A stretch of 64,000 nt of DNA from Lachnospiraceae bacterium (GTDB taxonomy: Bacteria; Bacillota; Clostridia; Lachnospirales; Lachnospiraceae). Positions 10,298 to 20,101 of the stretch are shown here, piece by piece. Within the stretch, counting starts at the first letter, position 1; every line of letters begins with the position of its first letter. A program made the translations under genes and the position numbers. The stretch is taken from the NCBI GenBank assembly GCA_015057425.1, contig SVEL01000006.1, forward strand, positions 62,001 to 126,000, read 5' to 3'. A model generated the notes under the pieces. That model was given only the letters and a program-made list of their open reading frames with translations, did not search any database and was not told the DNA's origin.

Positions 10298-12298
10298 TTA
10301 CTTCTTTCTTGAAGAAGCGTCAAATCCTGTAAAATCTTCCGCGGTAACATATTTTTCGTGTAATGATGCAATATCTGAAAATGAAAGTACATGATTATAA
10401 AATGTAAGCTCACAAATACTTCCGTGATAACCAACCTGATATACGTCTCCGCCTACAGTAAGCAGATTTAACGGATACAGGGAAGGAATATCAAGCATAG
10501 TGGCAACAAGAATACCATTTATGTAAAGGCTTGTCTTTTCTATGATTGAGTTATATGTAATAACCACATGTGTCCAAAGGTTTTCCCATATATTAACAGC
10601 ATTGGTATCGTAGAAAGCTTCAGCCTGTCTGGCATCTCTCACACGGTAAGAACAATGACCTTCCCATGCAAGCGGACAAAATGAAAAGAAACCGTTTTCG
10701 TATTCACCAAACAGAGCAGATGCCCAGGTTGTATTTTTTTCAGGTTTTAACCACATAGATACTGAATAGCTGTCACTGTGTAATAGCTTAGTAGGCAGGT
10801 TAAGATAATTGCTGAATACGCTGCCGCTTTCAAAATGAAGAGCTTTAATGGAATCGGAAATACCCGGCTCAAAGCGATAGTTGTTACCGATAAAGTTACC
10901 TTCATATTCGCCGTCATCAGAAACAAAAGAGTCATTAAAGCTGAATTTGATACAGTTTTGATCATCTTTATAGTTTGCTGCCGAATAGTTTTCAAACTCA
11001 AGTTCAGGTAATGGCTTGGAATAATAAAATCCCTGTGCGATTTCACAACCGCAACTTGTTAAAAGTCTGATTTGGTCTTCTGTCTCAACACCTTCGGTTA
11101 CAACATCTAATTTAAGGTCTTTACACATAGCGATAATATTCTTTATAACTTTCTTACCGCGCACGTCATCAGCAGACATTTTAAGGAATTCTTTGTCAAT
11201 TTTGATAATATTAACAGGAATATCCTTTAACATATTAAGCGCTGAATAACCTGAACCAAAATCATCTATTGAAACAGAGAAACCATACTCATGAAGTTTG
11301 TTAACCACATTGATAAGCTCTGTATTGTCACGTAAAAATACATTTTCCGTAATTTCTATTTCAAGTTCCTTTGGATTAATGTCATATTTGCCGGCAATTT
11401 CTGCAAGAGTATCGCAAAAATCCTTTTTATAAAGGTGGAGTCTTGACATATTGACGGAAATAGGCAGGGAAGCATAAAGACAATTGTCATCATGCCACTG
11501 TTTCTTAAGTCGGCAAACCTCTTCAAAAACGTACATATCAAGCTTGATAATAAAACCATTTTTCTCGAAAAGAGGAATGTATTTAAACGGAGCACGCAAA
11601 CCATCTACCGGATGAATCCATCTTGATAAAGCCTCTGCACCTATAAGGTTAGAAGTAATCATATTTACCTTAGGCTGGAGATATATCTGGAATTCTCTGT
11701 TTGCCAGTGCACCTTCCATCTCAGACTCTATATTTTTACTGATTTCCATGGATTTTTCCATAACGGTATAAACTACGTAGCGGTTTTTGCCATCAGACTT
11801 TGCCTGATACATAGCAGCATCGCATTTATAAAGAACATCGTCCAAAGAGATGTTGACTGTCTGGTTTAAAACAATACCTATACTGAGGGAAATCAGTGAT
11901 AAGATATCCTTTCTAAAGTCAGATTCGCTAAATGTCTTAAGTAAGCCTGCAGCCATATCCTCAACTTCCTGCTCGGAATAATCACCATTGATAAGTACTA
12001 CGAACTCGTCACCACCGATACGTGTTACAAGTGAATCACCGAGATAAGAACGGATAAGCATACCGACGTATTTGATAACGGCATCCCCCATACTGTGTCC
12101 GTACAGGTCATTGACACGCTTAAAGAAATCAACATCTATATACATAAAATGCAATTTGATATTTCTGTCAAGTTTGTTGTAATAAGAATTGAGCCAACGT
12201 CTGTTGTACAGGCCTGTAAGAGCATCTGTATCAGCGAGGCGAAGAGCCTGTTTGGCATCAATAAGATTTCTATTATTAATTATATAGCGTTTTCCCAT
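10298..12298 (-). CDS. GGDEF-EAL cyclic-di-GMP protein with C-terminal LamG/concanavalin A-like domain
   Basis: DTDALTGLYNRRW, RIGGDEFVVL, GAEALSRW, SIDDFGSGYSALNML; C-terminus KALHFESGSVFSNYLNLP...YSVSMWLKP...WTHVVITY...LYINGILV is LamG_3-like. Confidence 0.9.
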   Translation of the reverse strand: MGKRYIINNRNLIDAKQALRLADTDALTGLYNRRWLNSYYNKLDRNIKLHFMYIDVDFFKRVNDLYGHSMGDAVIKYVGMLIRSYLGDSLVTRIGGDEFVVLINGDYSEQEVEDMAAGLLKTFSESDFRKDILSLISLSIGIVLNQTVNISLDDVLYKCDAAMYQAKSDGKNRYVVYTVMEKSMEISKNIESEMEGALANREFQIYLQPKVNMITSNLIGAEALSRWIHPVDGLRAPFKYIPLFEKNGFIIKLDMYVFEEVCRLKKQWHDDNCLYASLPISVNMSRLHLYKKDFCDTLAEIAGKYDINPKELEIEITENVFLRDNTELINVVNKLHEYGFSVSIDDFGSGYSALNMLKDIPVNIIKIDKEFLKMSADDVRGKKVIKNIIAMCKDLKLDVVTEGVETEDQIRLLTSCGCEIAQGFYYSKPLPELEFENYSAANYKDDQNCIKFSFNDSFVSDDGEYEGNFIGNNYRFEPGISDSIKALHFESGSVFSNYLNLPTKLLHSDSYSVSMWLKPEKNTTWASALFGEYENGFFSFCPLAWEGHCSYRVRDARQAEAFYDTNAVNIWENLWTHVVITYNSIIEKTSLYINGILVATMLDIPSLYPLNLLTVGGDVYQVGYHGSICELTFYNHVLSFSDIASLHEKYVTAEDFTGFDASSRKK

Positions 12299-12495
12299 AT
12301 AAGGATCCTCCTATAAAACTTATGTATACCCGATAAGGTATAAAAAACACACCGATAATTATATCTATGATACTATAATTTGTTTACATAAGTCAAGAAA
12401 AATCGGTATAATTTGACATATAACTGTAATAAGTTGACAAAATAAATAGAGAATTATAGAATTACTGAAGAAAAAAACTGAAAAGAGTGATAAAA

Positions 12496-13410
12496 ATGTA
12501 CAAAGAATATGAAAAATGTATGTTGTGTCCGAGAGAATGTAAAGTAAACAGAAATATAGGTGAAATAGGCATATGCGGAATGACGGGAAATGTGTATGCC
12601 GCGAGAGCATCACTTCATAAATGGGAAGAACCGTGCCTGTCCGGAAGTGATGAAAGCAGAGGCGCCGGAACAGTATTTTTTACCGGTTGCAATATGGGAT
12701 GTGTGTATTGTCAAAACTTTGTAATTTCAAATTGTGAGACAAAGGGTAAGGAAGTTACCGTAAACAGACTCACAGATATCTTTTTTGAACTGGAGCAAAA
12801 AGGAGCGTACAATATAGACCTTGTAACACCAACGCATTTTATGCCAACCATAAAAGCGGCCATTGAAAAGGCGAAGAACAGGGGGATATCTGTTCCGTTT
12901 GTTTACAACACAGGCGGATATGAAAAGACAGAGTGTATAAAAGAACTGGATGGGCTTATTGATATATATCTTCCTGACTTTAAATATTTTGATAATGATA
13001 TTTCAGGAAAATATTCGGGAGTGCAGGATTATTTTCAATGCGCTTCGGAAGCCCTTGATGAAATGGTAAGGCAGTGCAGAGTACCGGAGTTTGATGAAAG
13101 CGGTGAAATTATGAAAAAAGGTGTTATCGTACGGCACCTTGTGCTTCCGGGGAATGTTGGTGATTCTAAAAATGTTGTGAAATATATATATGAAACATAC
13201 GGTGACAGTGTATTTATAAGTATTATGAATCAATATACGCCTGTAAGAAAAATTCCTGATTATCCGCAGCTGAACCGTAAGCTGACAAAAGAAGAGTATG
13301 ACAGCGTTGTTGATTATGCCATAGAAATAGGCGTTGAAAACGGTTTTGTTCAGGAAGGCGATACGGCTGAAGAAAGTTTTATTCCGTTGTTTGAGTGCGA
13401 AGGGATTTAA
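12496..13410 (+). CDS. radical SAM protein (PflA-like activating enzyme family)
   Basis: CMLCPRECKVNR and GTVFFTGCNMGCVYCQNF cysteine motif. Confidence 0.88.
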   Translation: MYKEYEKCMLCPRECKVNRNIGEIGICGMTGNVYAARASLHKWEEPCLSGSDESRGAGTVFFTGCNMGCVYCQNFVISNCETKGKEVTVNRLTDIFFELEQKGAYNIDLVTPTHFMPTIKAAIEKAKNRGISVPFVYNTGGYEKTECIKELDGLIDIYLPDFKYFDNDISGKYSGVQDYFQCASEALDEMVRQCRVPEFDESGEIMKKGVIVRHLVLPGNVGDSKNVVKYIYETYGDSVFISIMNQYTPVRKIPDYPQLNRKLTKEEYDSVVDYAIEIGVENGFVQEGDTAEESFIPLFECEGI

Positions 13411-13515
13411 AAATGTAATTAAAGAAGAATTATTTGAAAAGTGCTTGACTTTAACATATATATTGGTATATAAAAATAAAATAATGAAAGACATTAACTA
13501 ATTGGAGGAATACTG

Positions 13516-14835
13516 ATGAAAAAAGTAGTTAAGTTTGGCGGTAGTTCACTTGCCAGCGCAGAGCAGTTTAAAAAAGTCGGTGATATTATCCGCGCGGAAG
13601 AATCAAGAAGATATGTGGTTCCAAGTGCACCGGGAAAGAGATTTTCAGATGATATTAAAGTAACAGATATGCTTTATGACTGCTATGCTACAGCTGAAGC
13701 AGGAAAGAAGATAGATGATAAAATCAATAAAATCAAAGAAAGATACAATGAAATCATCAATGGCTTAAATCTTAAGCTTTCATTGGATGATGAGTTTAAG
13801 ACAGTTGCTGAAAACTTTATGGCAAAAGCAGGAAAGGATTATGCTGCTTCAAGAGGTGAATACCTTAATGGTATCATTATGGCAAATTATCTTGGTTATG
13901 AGTTCATAGATGCTGCTGAAGTTATTTTCTTTAACGAAGATGGTATCTTTGATGCAGATAAGACAGATGCAATTCTTTCAGAAAGACTTAAGACTGTTGA
14001 AAGAGCTGTAATTCCGGGATTCTATGGTGCGCTTCCTGATGGTAAGATTAAGACGTTTTCAAGAGGCGGCTCAGATATTACAGGTTCAATCGTTGCAAAG
14101 GCTATAAAGGCTAACCTTTACGAGAACTGGACAGACGTTTCAGGTGTTCTTGTAGCTGACCCAAGAATAGTAAAAGATCCACAGGTTATAAATACAATTA
14201 CATATAGAGAACTTAGAGAGCTTTCATATATGGGATTCTCAGTACTTCACGAAGATGCTATATTCCCTGTTAGAAAAGAAGGTATTCCAATCAATATTAA
14301 GAATACTAATAAGCCTGAAGATGAAGGTACTATGATTGTTGAAAGCACATGCCGTCAGTCAAAGTTTACAATCACAGGTGTTGCAGGTAAGAAGGGCTTC
14401 GTTGCCATCAATATTGAAAAAGAAATGATGAACTCAGAAATCGGTTTCGGCAGAAAAGTACTTGAAGCTTTTGAAAAACACGGAATTTCATTTGAACATA
14501 TTCCTTCAGGTATAGATACAATGACAGTTTTCGTTCATCAGCCTGAATTTGAAGGAAAAGAACAGCTTGTATTATCTGATATTCACAGACTTTCAAGTCC
14601 TGATACAATCGAAATAGAAACAGACCTTGCACTTCTTGCAGTAGTAGGTCGTGGTATGAAGGCTGTAAAGGGTACAGCTGCCAGAATATTTGCAGCTTTA
14701 GCGCATGCAAATATCAACATCAAGATGATTGACCAGGGCTCAAGTGAGCTTAACATAATCATTGGTGTAAGCAACAATGACTTTGAAGATGCTATTAAAG
14801 CAATTTATAACATATTTGTAGAAACACAGGTATAA
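13516..14835 (+). CDS. lysC: aspartate kinase
   Basis: KKVVKFGGSSLASAEQFKKV N-terminus, FSRGGSDITGSIVAKAI, C-terminal ACT repeats. Confidence 0.93.
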   Translation: MKKVVKFGGSSLASAEQFKKVGDIIRAEESRRYVVPSAPGKRFSDDIKVTDMLYDCYATAEAGKKIDDKINKIKERYNEIINGLNLKLSLDDEFKTVAENFMAKAGKDYAASRGEYLNGIIMANYLGYEFIDAAEVIFFNEDGIFDADKTDAILSERLKTVERAVIPGFYGALPDGKIKTFSRGGSDITGSIVAKAIKANLYENWTDVSGVLVADPRIVKDPQVINTITYRELRELSYMGFSVLHEDAIFPVRKEGIPINIKNTNKPEDEGTMIVESTCRQSKFTITGVAGKKGFVAINIEKEMMNSEIGFGRKVLEAFEKHGISFEHIPSGIDTMTVFVHQPEFEGKEQLVLSDIHRLSSPDTIEIETDLALLAVVGRGMKAVKGTAARIFAALAHANINIKMIDQGSSELNIIIGVSNNDFEDAIKAIYNIFVETQV

Positions 14836-14842
14836 ATAACAA

Positions 14843-14867
14843 AGCGGGCTGCTATATGAAGCCCGCT
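14843..14867. terminator. terminator shared by lysC and the convergent araC-like gene
   Basis: agcgggct-gctatatga-agcccgct stem followed by T-rich sequence. Confidence 0.65.
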
Positions 14868-15750
14868 ATTTCTTTTTGTATTGAGTTGGGGAGCAGTTCA
14901 TCTGTTCTTTGAATACTCTTGCATAGTAGCTCGAACTGCCAAAGCCTGTGCTTTCGGCAATTTCCGTAATTGAAAGTCTGTTCTCCATTAGGAGTGGCAG
15001 GCTTTTTTCAATTCTTAAATACATTAAATAGTCAAATAATGACTGATTCATCTGCTTTTTAAAGAAACGACAGCATTCCTCTCTGCACAGTCCGATAGAA
15101 TCAGAAATATCGTCAAGAGTTATTTTCTCATGATAATGTTCTTCCATATAAGAAAGAATTTGACGGAGACGTTCTATGTCCTTGCCGCCTGACCTAAGGG
15201 TGTGGTTTTGGATATCCGACTTTGTGTTATTATAAAGAGATAACCATATGTCGGATAGCAGCTGTTGAATACGAAATTCATACGTGTCCTGGCCGTTGAA
15301 ATACAGGTTCTCAATATTTTTCATATTTTCAAGTATTGTCTGTTGCCATGATGCGGAACTTTTGAAGACAACCGAACCAAGAGATATATTTTCTGTAATT
15401 GGAAGAACATAATCGTTATAAATTACACTTCCTTTGAACCCATATATAATCTTAGGATTAAAAGTAATGGAAGTATAAAGACAGTTTTTACCGTCTATCA
15501 TATGCCCGGTGTGGAGCGCATTGGAATTGCAAAACAATCCGTCACCGGCTTTTAATTCATAGACACGGTCATTGACCTGATAACTAATCTGACCGTCAGT
15601 AATGAGAGTTAACTCAATTTCCGGATGCCAATGCCACATAAAAGAGCCACGTTCATAATCTGCAAGCACTTCTTTACTTACTAACACCGGAAAGTTAAAA
15701 CTGCCATGTTCTTTTAATTCTTTTTGCTGTTTATTAGCTGATATCTGCAT
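14866..15750 (-). CDS. AraC family transcriptional regulator with cupin N-terminal domain
   Basis: cupin-like FMWHWHPEIELTLITDGQISYQVNDRVYELKAGDGLFCNSNALH; C-terminal HTH ITEIAESTGFGSSSYYARVFKEQMNCSPTQYKK. Confidence 0.9.
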   Translation of the reverse strand: MQISANKQQKELKEHGSFNFPVLVSKEVLADYERGSFMWHWHPEIELTLITDGQISYQVNDRVYELKAGDGLFCNSNALHTGHMIDGKNCLYTSITFNPKIIYGFKGSVIYNDYVLPITENISLGSVVFKSSASWQQTILENMKNIENLYFNGQDTYEFRIQQLLSDIWLSLYNNTKSDIQNHTLRSGGKDIERLRQILSYMEEHYHEKITLDDISDSIGLCREECCRFFKKQMNQSLFDYLMYLRIEKSLPLLMENRLSITEIAESTGFGSSSYYARVFKEQMNCSPTQYKKK

Positions 15751-15905
15751 AAAATCTCCGTTTAAAATAAAAATCTCAATATAGTTCAAAAAATAGCCAA
15801 TATATTTATTGCATAACATCTATTTCTCATTATAATGAAATTATAGACATAAAACAAGAGCAAAAATATTTTTGATTTATAATGTGTTGAAAGGATGGTA
15901 AGAAA

Positions 15906-17075
15906 ATGATTCAGACAGAAATGAAAAAGTGTTTTGAAGAAAAGTTTGGTGCCGAAGGCGATATAAGAACTTACTTTGCACCGGGCCGTGTAAACCTTAT
16001 CGGTGAACACACAGATTATAACGGAGGACACGTTTTTCCATGTGCATTGACTATCGGTACATATATGATAGCAAGAAAGAGAGATGACAGAAAGTTAAGA
16101 TTCTATTCTATGAATTTTGAAAATTTAGGTGTCATAGAATCTTCACTTGATGATTTCCGTCCGGCAGAAGAAAAGATTTGGCCGGCATATCCAAAGGGAA
16201 TGATGTGGACATTTGAAAAGAAAGGATACGCAGTTCCTTTTGGCTTTGATATTCTTTTATACGGCAATATTCCAAACGGTTCAGGTTTGTCATCATCTGC
16301 ATCTGTTGAAACGGTGACAGGTGTTATGCTTAGAGATATGTATGGATACAATGAACTTACAAATATAGATATTGCTCTTTACGGACAGTATTCGGAAAAT
16401 AATTACAATGGTGTAAATTGTGGTATAATGGATCAGTTTGCAATTTCAATGGGAAAGAAAGATAATGCAATTTTCCTTGATACAAGTAATCTTGAGTATG
16501 TTTATGTTCCATGTGAACTTAAAGATTGCAAGATTGTACTTTCTTCTTCTAACAAGAAGAGAGGTCTTGGCGATTCAAAGTACAATCAGCGTAGAGCAGA
16601 GTGTGAACAGGCACTTGCAGATATTCAGAAGGTTAAAGATGTTAAAAGTCTCGGCGCACTTACAAGTGCTGAATTTGAAGATATTAAGGACGCTGTAACA
16701 GATGACATCTGCAGAAAACGTGCAAAGCACGCAGTATATGAAAACGAAAGAACAGTTCTTGCGGTAGAACTTTTAAAGGCAGGAAAGTTAGAAGAGTTCG
16801 GTAAGCTGTTAAATCAGTCACACGTATCACTTAGAGATGATTATGAAGTGACGGGAATAGAACTTGATACATTAGTGGAAGCTGCATGGGAATGTGAAGG
16901 TGTTATCGGTTCACGTATGACAGGCGCAGGTTTTGGCGGTTGTACAATCAGTATCGTAAAAGAAGAAAATGTACAGGCATTTATCGAAAATGTCGGTAAG
17001 AAATATGAAGATAAGATTGGTTATGCGGCTGACTTCTATGTAGTGGATGTAGGCGATGGCCCTGCAAGACTGTAA
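15906..17075 (+). CDS. galK: galactokinase
   Basis: APGRVNLIGEHTDYNGGHVFPCAL and IPNGSGLSSSASVE GHMP kinase motifs; GAGFGGCTISIV. Confidence 0.96.
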   Translation: MIQTEMKKCFEEKFGAEGDIRTYFAPGRVNLIGEHTDYNGGHVFPCALTIGTYMIARKRDDRKLRFYSMNFENLGVIESSLDDFRPAEEKIWPAYPKGMMWTFEKKGYAVPFGFDILLYGNIPNGSGLSSSASVETVTGVMLRDMYGYNELTNIDIALYGQYSENNYNGVNCGIMDQFAISMGKKDNAIFLDTSNLEYVYVPCELKDCKIVLSSSNKKRGLGDSKYNQRRAECEQALADIQKVKDVKSLGALTSAEFEDIKDAVTDDICRKRAKHAVYENERTVLAVELLKAGKLEEFGKLLNQSHVSLRDDYEVTGIELDTLVEAAWECEGVIGSRMTGAGFGGCTISIVKEENVQAFIENVGKKYEDKIGYAADFYVVDVGDGPARL

Positions 17076-17090
17076 AATGGAGATAAATTA

Positions 17091-17516
17091 ATGGATAATC
17101 AGTACAGCGAAAATAATGAAAATATAACAGAAGAGATAACTGATAATGTGCAGGTATCTGAGGCAGAAGATGCTTATGCAAAAGCGACAAGGATTCTTAA
17201 AAACCAGAGAAGCAAACAGTATTCTACGCTTGCATTGGTGTTTGCACTTATGGCATATCCGTGTTCCTGTGCCTGTACAATACTTGGAATAGGCTTAGCA
17301 GCGGTTGCAATAGTATTTGCGCTTATGTCGAAAAATTCTGATGGAAAGAGAAACATATTTGCCATAGTAGCTGTTATAATTGCCATAGTAGCCATAATAA
17401 CAGGTATATCAGCTACGGCAGTATATGTTACTACAGTATTGTTTGATGAATCTTTTATGGAAGAATACAATGCCATGTTAGAAGAAATGAAGAACAGTAT
17501 GCAGCAGGCACAGTAG
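17091..17516 (+). CDS. small membrane protein, DUF4190-like
   Basis: two hydrophobic helices, ALVFALMAYPCSCACTILGIGLAAVAIVFALMSK. Confidence 0.6.
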   Translation: MDNQYSENNENITEEITDNVQVSEAEDAYAKATRILKNQRSKQYSTLALVFALMAYPCSCACTILGIGLAAVAIVFALMSKNSDGKRNIFAIVAVIIAIVAIITGISATAVYVTTVLFDESFMEEYNAMLEEMKNSMQQAQ

Positions 17517-17562
17517 AGTAAACAGATATAACGAATATTGGTTTTAAAAAAGGGGAAAATAT

Positions 17563-18225
17563 ATGAAGTGCTTTGTTTTTGGAGCAGGTGAATTCTACGG
17601 AATGCCTTATGCTCCTGATGAAAAAGATTATATAATTGCTGCTGATGGCGGATACGAATATGTTAAGCAATGTAATCTGACAGCAGATTATGTCATCGGT
17701 GACTTTGATTCCTTAGGCTTTGTGCCGGAACATGACAATGTAGAAGTGCATCCTGTTATGAAGGATGATACGGATATGTTTATGGCAGTTAAGAAAGGTA
17801 TGGAACTGGGGTACAAAGAATTTGTCATATATGGCGGACTTGGCGGACGGACAGATCATTCCATCAGTAATATTCAGACCGCAGCATATCTGGCAAAGGA
17901 AGGTTGCGTATGTTATCTCATAGGCAGTGATATGGTTATTACCGTAATATCAGGCAGTATATCATTTGAAAAAGGATATGAAGGTAAGCTTTCAGTATTC
18001 GCACACGGAGACAATGCCTATGGTGTAAATATAAACGGACTTTTATACGAGGTGTCTGATTATATTATGGAAAATACAAAACCAATAGGTGTAAGTAATG
18101 AATTTACAGGTAAGGAAGCAAGCGTTTCAGTAGAAAAAGGGATGCTTCAAATAATGTGGGAAATCAATACACATATGAAACTTCCTTGCATAACAAATGT
18201 AAAAGTAACTAAAGAGATTAAATAG
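17563..18225 (+). CDS. thiN: thiamine diphosphokinase
   Basis: DYIIAADGGYEYVKQCNLTADYVIGDFDSLG and DDTDMFMAVKKGMELGYKEFVIYGGLGGRTDHSISNIQ. Confidence 0.93.
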   Translation: MKCFVFGAGEFYGMPYAPDEKDYIIAADGGYEYVKQCNLTADYVIGDFDSLGFVPEHDNVEVHPVMKDDTDMFMAVKKGMELGYKEFVIYGGLGGRTDHSISNIQTAAYLAKEGCVCYLIGSDMVITVISGSISFEKGYEGKLSVFAHGDNAYGVNINGLLYEVSDYIMENTKPIGVSNEFTGKEASVSVEKGMLQIMWEINTHMKLPCITNVKVTKEIK

Positions 18226-18253
18226 AAAGGGTGCGTCCCGGAATGGAGGAAAT

Positions 18254-19243
18254 ATGTCAATATTAGTATTAGGCGGAGCCGGATATATCGGTTCACATAC
18301 GGTTTACGAGTTAATTGATGAAGGTATGGAGGTTGTTATAGCAGATAACCTTGAGACAGGATATGCGGCAGCAGTTCATCCTAAGGCAAAGTTTTATCAG
18401 GGAGATATAAGAAACAGAGAATTTATTGATTCTGTATTTGATAATGAAAAGATAGAAGCAGTTATACATTTTGCGGCAAATTCACTTGTTGGAGAGAGTA
18501 TGACAAATCCACTTAAATATTATGACAACAATATGTGTGGAACAAAAGTGCTTCTTGAATCAATGGTAGCTCACGGAATAGATAAGATAGTATTTTCATC
18601 TACAGCAGCTACATATGGTGAGCCGGAATCTATTCCAATCTTAGAAACAGACAATACAAAGCCAACTAACACATACGGTGAAACAAAGCTTTCTATGGAA
18701 AAGATGTTCTACTGGGTAAGCAGGGCTCATGGATTAAGATACGTATCCCTTAGATATTTCAATGCCTGTGGTGCCCATGTAAGCGGTCAGATAGGTGAAG
18801 CACACAATCCTGAAACACACCTTATTCCGCTTATTTTAAAAGTTCCGAACGGACAGAGAGAAAATATCACTATTTTCGGTGATGACTATGATACAAAAGA
18901 TGGCACATGCGTAAGAGATTACATCCACGTAACAGACCTTGCTCAGGCACATATTCTTGCAGTTAAGTATCTTATGAATGGCGGCGCAAGCGATATATTC
19001 AATCTTGGTAACGGCGTTGGATTTACAGTTAAAGAAGTTATCGAAACAGCAAGAAAAGTGACAGGACATCCGATACCTGCCGTAACAGTGGAAAGAAGAG
19101 CAGGAGACCCTGCAAAGCTTATCGCTTCAAGTGAAAAAGCTGTAAAAGTTCTTGGATGGAAACCACAGTTTGCTGACCTTGAAAAGATTATAGAGTCAGC
19201 TTGGAAGTGGCACAGCACACATCCAAACGGATATAATAAATAA
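18254..19243 (+). CDS. galE: UDP-glucose 4-epimerase
   Basis: ILVLGGAGYIGSHTVYEL, YxxxK motif TYGETKLSMEK, RYFNACGAHVSGQIGEAHNPETHLIPL. Confidence 0.96.
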   Translation: MSILVLGGAGYIGSHTVYELIDEGMEVVIADNLETGYAAAVHPKAKFYQGDIRNREFIDSVFDNEKIEAVIHFAANSLVGESMTNPLKYYDNNMCGTKVLLESMVAHGIDKIVFSSTAATYGEPESIPILETDNTKPTNTYGETKLSMEKMFYWVSRAHGLRYVSLRYFNACGAHVSGQIGEAHNPETHLIPLILKVPNGQRENITIFGDDYDTKDGTCVRDYIHVTDLAQAHILAVKYLMNGGASDIFNLGNGVGFTVKEVIETARKVTGHPIPAVTVERRAGDPAKLIASSEKAVKVLGWKPQFADLEKIIESAWKWHSTHPNGYNK

Positions 19244-19267
19244 AAATAATATAGCAAAATAAAGCAT

Positions 19268-19308
19268 TACAAGCCATGGGTAGTAAGACCTGTGGCTTGT
19301 TTTTTTTA
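19268..19308 (+). terminator. Rho-independent terminator after galE
   Basis: acaagccat...tggcttgttttttttaat stem-loop plus T tract. Confidence 0.7.
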
Positions 19309-19377
19309 ATATACTGATATATAATATTATCGGATTAAAGCGATACTTTTAAAAAGTATTATATTAGGAGAAGACTG

Positions 19378-20094
19378 ATGTTGAATATAGGCGTATGTGA
19401 TGACAATGAAATATTTGTCGAGAGATTTAAAAATATATTGGAAAAGTATTTTGATGATAAAGAAACGGAAGCTTGCATACATACATATATTAACGGCGAT
19501 GAGCTTTTGGGGTCAAAGCAAAAGTTTGATTTGATTTTTCTTGATATAGAAATGCCGGGGAAAGATGGAATGGAAGTAGCAGAGACAATATATATGAAGA
19601 TAAAAAAACATGAACAAAGTGAAACCAAAATAGTATTTCTTACAAGTCATGAAGAAGCTATGAGATATGCATTCAGAGTCAAAGCTTTTAGATTTTTAAC
19701 TAAAGACAGTTATGAGCAGGAGGTATATGAATGTTTGGATTCCTTCTGCGAGGAATATCGTTTAGACAGAGTGTTTATGATTTATGTATCGGGCAAAGAA
19801 AAAAAGATTAAACAGAGCGATATTATCTATGTTGCAAGTATACATAATGGGGTAGAAATATGGACTGTATATGATATTTTTAAGCAAAAGCAAAGTCTGA
19901 AAATGTGGGAAGAACAGTTAGATAACCAGCTTTTTGTCAAAGTTGATAAAAAAGCCGTGGCGAATATTACACATATAAGTTACATAGATAATCAGATTGT
20001 TTTTATGTCGGGTGAAAAATTAGATTATTCGAGAAGAAATAAAAAGGAATTAATGAAACGGTTTGAGAATTATGTTTATGAGAAAGCAAGGTGA
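19378..20094 (+). CDS. LytTR family response regulator (AgrA-like)
   Basis: receiver domain DLIFLDIEMPGKDGMEVAE plus C-terminal LytTR-like domain. Confidence 0.9.
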   Translation: MLNIGVCDDNEIFVERFKNILEKYFDDKETEACIHTYINGDELLGSKQKFDLIFLDIEMPGKDGMEVAETIYMKIKKHEQSETKIVFLTSHEEAMRYAFRVKAFRFLTKDSYEQEVYECLDSFCEEYRLDRVFMIYVSGKEKKIKQSDIIYVASIHNGVEIWTVYDIFKQKQSLKMWEEQLDNQLFVKVDKKAVANITHISYIDNQIVFMSGEKLDYSRRNKKELMKRFENYVYEKAR

Positions 20095-20101
20095 TTGATG
20101 T

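Noticed and set aside
13411-13515. possible lysine riboswitch upstream of aspartate kinase
   Set aside because: The intergenic region is only ~105 nt, lacks recognisable L-box conserved segments and shows no terminator.
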